DNA of 64,000 bases from Dyella sp. BiH032. Its GTDB lineage: Bacteria > Pseudomonadota > Gammaproteobacteria > Xanthomonadales > Rhodanobacteraceae. Below the pieces are notes generated by a model. It worked only from the letters and a program-made list of their open reading frames with translations. It had not been told where the DNA came from and made no database searches. The DNA lies in assembly GCF_031954525.1 (NCBI RefSeq), contig NZ_CP134867.1, positions 1,922,001-1,986,000 of the forward strand, given 5' to 3'. Within the stretch, counting starts at the first letter, position 1. Each line of letters starts with the position of its first letter. Both the position numbers and the translations under genes were made by a program. Below are positions 62,230 through 64,000 of the stretch, piece after piece.

Positions 62230-63507
62230 TCACTGCACCTCGACCTTCAACGCCCCCTTGATCGCCTCGTAATCCCCATCGTTCTTCACCGGCGTCACGC
62301 CCAGCAGATGCGTCATCAACGGATAAACGTCCACGTTGGAGATCGCCGGCAGCATCTCGCCCTGGCGGAAGGCGGGGCCGTGGGCGACGAACAGGGCTTG
62401 CATGGTCGGGTCGGTGTTGTCGTAGCCATGCTCGCCGAGGCTGAGCTTGCCGCCGTTCTTGAGACGCTTGGCCAGGCTCTCGGTGGTGGCGATGCGCCAG
62501 CCGACGTCGGCGAGGCAGACCAGCTGCGGTACGCGGGGGTTGCTGCCATAGACGAAGCGGGCGGGGATGCGGGTCTTGTCCCAGCACTGCATGTGCTTCT
62601 GCGGCTTTTCCAGCTTGGCCTCGATCTTGGCGAAATCGTGTCCGTCCTTCGGATTGAAGCCGGCAAGTACGCCCAGGCTGACTACCTGCACATGGTCGAG
62701 CGGGATCAGCTTGTCCACCATCACGTTGTGCTTCGCCGCCACGTTGGCCATGCCGTGGTCGGACACCACGATCAGGTTGATGCGGTCGAACAGGCCGCGC
62801 TGCTTCAGGCCGTCGACCAGGCGTGCGAGGGCAGCGTCCACCTTGGTCATCGCCTCGTTCACCTGCTTGGAATCCGGGCCATAGCTGTGGCCGGCGTGGT
62901 CCACGTCGTCGAAGTACAGGGTCAGGAACGTGGGGCGTTCGCCCGCGGGCAGGTCGAGCCAGCCCAGGACCTGATCCACGCGCTGGTCCGGCGTGACCGA
63001 GCCGTCATAGGGCAGCCAGTGGTTCGGGCGGTAGTCGTGGATCGCCGCTTCGCTGCCCGGCCAGAACATGGTCGCGGTCTTCAGGCCCTGGCGGCCGGCG
63101 CTTTCCCAGATCGGGGTACCTTCCGCCCACCAGCGCCCGTCGCCAGCGGCTTTGCGGTTGCTCAGCGAAAAACCGCCGAGTTCCGGATCCGACATCGTGT
63201 TGTTGACCAGGCCGTGATGGTCCGGGCGCAAGCCGGTGACGATGGTGTAGTGGTTTGGGAAGGTGAGCGAAGGGAACGAGGGCTGCATGGCCTGCGCGCG
63301 CACGCCTTCCCGCGCCAGCGCGGCGAGCGTCGGGGTAAACCCGCGCTGAAGATAGTCGGTGCGGAACCCGTCGATCGAAATCAGCAACAACGGCGCCGGG
63401 GCCGGCTTGGCGGCAACCTGCGCGGCAGGCGGGGCCGGCGGCTGCGTGGCACACCCGGCGCTGAACGCCGCAACGGAACACAACAAGAGGCGAAACAGGA
63501 ATTTCAT
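62230..63507 (-). CDS. Nucleotide pyrophosphatase/phosphodiesterase lipoprotein
   Basis: A 425-aa alkaline-phosphatase-superfamily enzyme of the NPP/type I phosphodiesterase group. It has a lipoprotein signal (MKFLFRLLLCSVAAFSAGC, Cys 19), so it is likely attached at the periplasmic side. Metal and catalytic residues: D46 in LISIDGF, T82 in PSLTFPNHY (nucleophile), DDVDHAGH, SDHGM and the final His in KLSLGEHGYDN. Substrates of the group include nucleotide pyrophosphates and lysophospholipids. I start at 63507, since this gives a tidy signal peptide; an ATG at 63519 would add four residues. Divergent from the gene at the right edge. Confidence 0.9.
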   Translation of the reverse strand: MKFLFRLLLCSVAAFSAGCATQPPAPPAAQVAAKPAPAPLLLISIDGFRTDYLQRGFTPTLAALAREGVRAQAMQPSFPSLTFPNHYTIVTGLRPDHHGLVNNTMSDPELGGFSLSNRKAAGDGRWWAEGTPIWESAGRQGLKTATMFWPGSEAAIHDYRPNHWLPYDGSVTPDQRVDQVLGWLDLPAGERPTFLTLYFDDVDHAGHSYGPDSKQVNEAMTKVDAALARLVDGLKQRGLFDRINLIVVSDHGMANVAAKHNVMVDKLIPLDHVQVVSLGVLAGFNPKDGHDFAKIEAKLEKPQKHMQCWDKTRIPARFVYGSNPRVPQLVCLADVGWRIATTESLAKRLKNGGKLSLGEHGYDNTDPTMQALFVAHGPAFRQGEMLPAISNVDVYPLMTHLLGVTPVKNDGDYEAIKGALKVEVQ

Positions 63508-63559
63508 GCGCGAGTCCATACGATGTTTTCAGGCAATCCGACCATGATCGCGCACCCTT

Positions 63560-64000
63560 ATGACCATTACATCTCCATCCATGCAGCGCCGCGCCGGCCT
63601 CCTCGCGCTGGCCCTGTGCCTGGCGCCGGCCGCCGCCATGGCATGGCAGCAGCGCACGCCCACCCAGGCGCCGCCGGTGAACTACAACACCATCCAGACG
63701 CAGCAGGCCAACCAGCAGGCGATCCTGACGGATAAGCTGCAGACCAACCAGCTGCTCGAGCAGCAGCGTCAGCGCAACGCCGCCGCCATCCGCCGCCCCG
63801 TCCAGAACACCCCCGGCGCCACCCCGCCGCTGGACCTCTCCAACCAGGCCCAGCAAGACCGCTTCAACGCCCGCCAGCGCGACGTCGTCGACCAATACCG
63901 CGCCGCCTCCGCCTCCTCGCCGCTGGTGTTGCCGCAACCGTTGCCGCAACCGCCGCCCAAGAAGAACGCGAATACCAATCCGCCTCCCGCGCAACAGGGG
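63560..64000 (+). CDS. Exported Gln/Asn/Pro-rich protein (3' end cut by window)
   Basis: About 147 residues are visible with no stop before the window edge. A signal peptide (MQRRAGLLALALCLAPAAAM, from the second in-frame ATG at 63581) is followed by a Gln/Asn-rich helical region (NTIQTQQANQQAILTDKLQT) and then a Pro-rich tail (PLVLPQPLPQPPPKKN). It looks like a small periplasmic protein with a disordered C-terminus. The start may be 63560 or 63581; the latter gives a better signal peptide. No family recognised. It is divergent from the phosphodiesterase gene. Confidence 0.65.
   Translation, partial: MTITSPSMQRRAGLLALALCLAPAAAMAWQQRTPTQAPPVNYNTIQTQQANQQAILTDKLQTNQLLEQQRQRNAAAIRRPVQNTPGATPPLDLSNQAQQDRFNARQRDVVDQYRAASASSPLVLPQPLPQPPPKKNANTNPPPAQQG

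Noticed and set aside
1..64000. tRNA, rRNA or riboswitch genes
   Set aside because: I saw no cloverleaf, GTTC-type T-arm or known riboswitch core by eye in the intergenic regions; a covariance-model scan would be needed to exclude them fully.

Overview
This 64 kb window is high-GC bacterial chromosome. Gene order prmB-(GNAT)-aroC-(hydroxyacid dehydrogenase)-asd-fimV-truA-trpF-trpB-trpA-accD, together with apbC-dcd, rimO, psd and FimV, is the arrangement I know from Xanthomonadales gammaproteobacteria. The protein sequences look most like the Rhodanobacteraceae side (Dyella, Luteibacter, Rhodanobacter relatives). That placement is inferred from remembered synteny and sequence style, not from a search. 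No prophage, transposase, CRISPR array, rRNA or tRNA was seen. Most genes are housekeeping or conserved accessory genes.

Layout. 0-9.8 kb: a DUF2147-like partial gene, apbC, an FMN reductase, an internally duplicated secreted protein, dcd, a lipoprotein, a translationally coupled dienelactone hydrolase/HIT pair, rimO, a DUF3025 gene and an orphan PhnD-like binding protein. 9.8-16.2 kb: a HerA-like ATPase/membrane protein/greB operon, mltD and psd. 16.3-29.9 kb: the conserved prmB-to-accD block, with a LysR gene divergent from trpBA placed as in the Pseudomonas TrpI system. 29.9-30.7 kb: a gene-free region with five tandem copies of a 46-bp element made of DnaA-box-like 9-mers in fixed geometry. 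This is the most unusual feature in the window, and it sits where I would expect folC. 30.7-33.8 kb: PAP2 phosphatase, glycosyltransferase, DUF4399 and an outer-membrane transporter-like gene.

33.8-39.8 kb: gltX, a small membrane protein, then a zinc-homeostasis island. It holds a Zur-type regulator, a ZnuD-like TonB receptor with a near-consensus Zur box, a MerC-like protein and a His-rich CDF exporter. 39.9-43.2 kb: the short ribosomal THX gene, an FkbM methyltransferase and a 779-aa protein of unknown function. 43.5-49.1 kb: hutI, a ClC channel and a GNAT-nitrilase fusion in one overlapping operon, opposite hutF. The hut genes point to the five-step histidine-degradation route; hutH and hutU are not in the window. 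49.2-53.4 kb: DoxX, a WxxGxW lipoprotein, and a LysR gene divergent from an aldo/keto reductase, hydrolase and GlcG operon. 53.5-56.2 kb: a Spy/CpxP-like gene divergent from CpxR/CpxA-like genes with a perfect CpxR box between them. 56.2-64 kb: a DMT transporter, a 999-aa glycoside-hydrolase-like secreted protein, an MFS transporter, a 550-bp hairpin-rich repeat region, a lipoprotein phosphodiesterase and a truncated periplasmic gene.

Many downstream genes overlap their upstream partner by 4 bp (ATGA), which indicates translational coupling. Several genes start at GTG or TTG. Long open frames opposite real genes are by-products of the high GC.
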